NCBI RefSeq assembly: GCF_965363235.1
Contig: NC_134843.1
Coordinates: forward strand, 43,347,035 to 43,411,034
Origin: Mytilus galloprovincialis
Lineage: Eukaryota > Mollusca > Bivalvia > Mytilida > Mytilidae
Length of the DNA: 64,000 nucleotides
Direction of reading: 5' to 3'
The position numbers were made by a program, and so were the translations under genes. The notes below the pieces were generated by a model. That model did no database searches, was not told where the DNA came from, and was given only the letters and a program-made list of their open reading frames with translations. Below, one piece after another: positions 62,207 through 64,000 of the stretch; within the stretch, counting starts at the first letter, position 1; each line of letters begins with the position of its first letter.

Positions 62207-63840
62207 ACCCAGCCACATTCTGCTTGTGCCTGTCCGAAGTCAGGAGCCTGTAAATCTGGTTGTCATTTTTTTTGCTGTGTAACACGTTGAAGTAAGTCCA
62301 TGAATTATCTCGATTCTAATATGGACCATAATTTGATATTCGGCCTTTGGTTTCTTTTTGTATCCTTTTTTATAAGTTCTAAAATTTTAACTTTTATTTT
62401 GTGGGTTGTGTTGGTGTTAGAATAGTATGAATGGAACAATTGAGTTTTTCGAGAAAAAATTAATACATTTTGATTCACCGTTTACGTGACAGGAAACCAA
62501 ACAGGAAACCAATCTTTATTTTCTTTATTTTGCACAATATAATTCAAAAGGCATAAATAAACACCATTACAAGTGTTACTTGCTTCATGTTAATATTTAA
62601 AATCTATTTTCAATGTTATATTAAAGTTTTTTTTAAACGTGACAGGAAACCATAAGAAACCGAAAGCATTTTTTTAGTTTTATTTTATTGCAAAATCTGC
62701 TTAAAATAATCTGAACAGTATACTTTTTCTTAAAATCCATCTTAAATGTAACAGTATTATAAAACTCCTAAATATGTGCATGTTTTGAAAACAATTAGTA
62801 CAATTTATTCAGAATTTTCCATATTTTCTTCATTGATACAGGATACCATAATCGTTGTATCTTGATGTTTTGGCAAAAAAAATATATTTATATTTGGTTT
62901 TGAAATTCCAGTTATATAAAATTTATTCCAAATCATTGGCAATGTAAAATTCTTTAAATCCAGTAAAGAAAAAAACTTTTAACTTGGAATTAAAATCTTT
63001 AAAATAGGCACCATGTGATATTTGTGACCTGTACACCATCTACATGGTTTCCACATTTTAACCTACTTTAGTGGGCTAAATTCAATAAAGTACTTCCTTT
63101 CAAGTCATGCCTGGTAAAAGTTTACTTTTCCTTTGACAAGTTTATTGCGTTTCTGAAAAGTGTTTGCAGAACATGAATAAAAAAAAATAATTAAAAATTG
63201 TGACAAAGTTACCAACTTTGTACATTCCTAGTGTAACGGTATATTAACATGCATTTTTCATTTAATTATCTTTATTCACCTAAAATATCCAGTAATATTT
63301 ACTGCTGAAGCAAAATCAATCCAACGAACATCGGCACCATGATAAGAGACGTAATTTCGATTGAATTTTCCAAGGACCCTTTACATCGTTATTGGGAAAC
63401 GTAGTGTGTTTAAACGTCGGTCAAATTTGAAATCGATTTTGTCAAGTCATTGGGCATTTATTTTCACACAAGATCGTATGTAACATTATGCACATAGGAA
63501 TAATAATAAACCCCGGCGCAATCTCTTTGAAAATTGTATTTTCCTTTTTTAAACAAGTCGAAACAAGTCTACAGATTATGTTTGCTAACATCCCGTTGGA
63601 AACAAAAACAATGTTTAGAACTAGTATATCGTATGTCCGGCTGTAAGGGCGTGATCACATGTTAGTCACATGTTTCACGTATGACCGGAAATGATTAGAA
63701 CTTAAGGACAAAAACAATTTTAATAAATAACTGGACTTCTGTTTCGTGTGAAATGTAACGCATAACGATAACATCATTTTCTTACTTAATTATTACGAAG
63801 ATCAAAACAAGAATGTAAATCATCTCTGATTTACCTGTTT
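62207..63840. other. AT-rich interval without a recognised gene
   Basis: Contains a GTCTCATTGGCA-family fragment (62210-62330) and two related segments starting GTGACAGGAAACCA at about 62488 and 62640. No coding sequence or RNA gene seen. Confidence 0.5.
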
Positions 63841-63845
63841 GAACA

Positions 63846-63855
63846 TCTCGCGAGA
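63846..63855. promoter_or_regulatory. TCTCGCGAGA palindromic promoter motif
   Basis: An exact TCTCGCGAGA, known in animals as a core-promoter element of TATA-less, often bidirectional promoters. Base composition becomes less AT-rich and repeats thin out from about 63340 to the right edge. Promoter function for a gene beyond the window is inferred. Confidence 0.4.
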
Positions 63856-64000
63856 GTTCATATTTGCATATTGTTTTTAAGAATTCTATTACTACAAAGC
63901 AGATTACATCATCTAAAATTTGCGTTACGAAATCGGACACAAAAATCACGCCACTGTTCTTACATCTGCTACATAAATACTTATAGTTCTCGGCATTTTT

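Overview
This is a eukaryotic nuclear window, almost certainly from a bivalve mollusc and most likely a marine mussel (Mytilidae, probably Mytilus). The basis is three conserved animal genes broken by many AT-rich introns, plus dense dispersed repeats of types I associate with bivalve genomes: elements opening with GCCCCACCTACGATAGTAG, TTATACGACCGCAAAAATTT or GCTCACCTGGCCCAAAGGGC, and a tRNA-like SINE with an AATC-rich tail. The species is inferred from general familiarity; no database search was run.

Layout. (1) Bases 139-8133, minus strand: the 5' eleven coding exons of ZC3H18, a nuclear CCCH zinc-finger RNA-processing factor. Its C-terminus runs off the left edge. (2) 8153-11944: the gap between divergently transcribed ZC3H18 and CTNNBL1. 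It holds a GCCCC-type repeat, a short TIR element and a decayed non-LTR retrotransposon. (3) 11945-36489, plus strand: a complete 16-exon CTNNBL1 gene (beta-catenin-like 1, spliceosome/PRP19-associated), with introns full of repeats. Two features stand out: an AT-AC (U12-type) intron between exons 4 and 5, and a roughly 21-copy minisatellite that starts inside exon 6 and repeats its splice donor. (4) 36490-45018: no gene found; nested dispersed repeats. (5) 45019-53401, minus strand: a complete four-exon UQCRFS1 gene (Rieske iron-sulfur protein of complex III). Its second intron contains a 2.65-kb element with two apparently identical 456-bp terminal direct repeats, which looks like a young non-autonomous LTR-type insertion. 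(6) 53402-64000: no confident host gene. It holds an old LINE broken by a SINE-like insertion with a 12-bp target duplication, a GATATC-rich AT satellite, several foldback/TIR elements, a reverse-transcriptase remnant, and a TCTCGCGAGA palindrome near the right edge.

The three host genes do not form an operon. ZC3H18 (RNA decay and cap-binding complex) and CTNNBL1 (splicing) both act on nuclear RNA and are divergently oriented, but about 3.8 kb of repeat-bearing DNA separates their start codons. Exon coordinates were derived by hand from splice signals, codon phase and recalled vertebrate orthologues. All three models keep an open frame across every junction.
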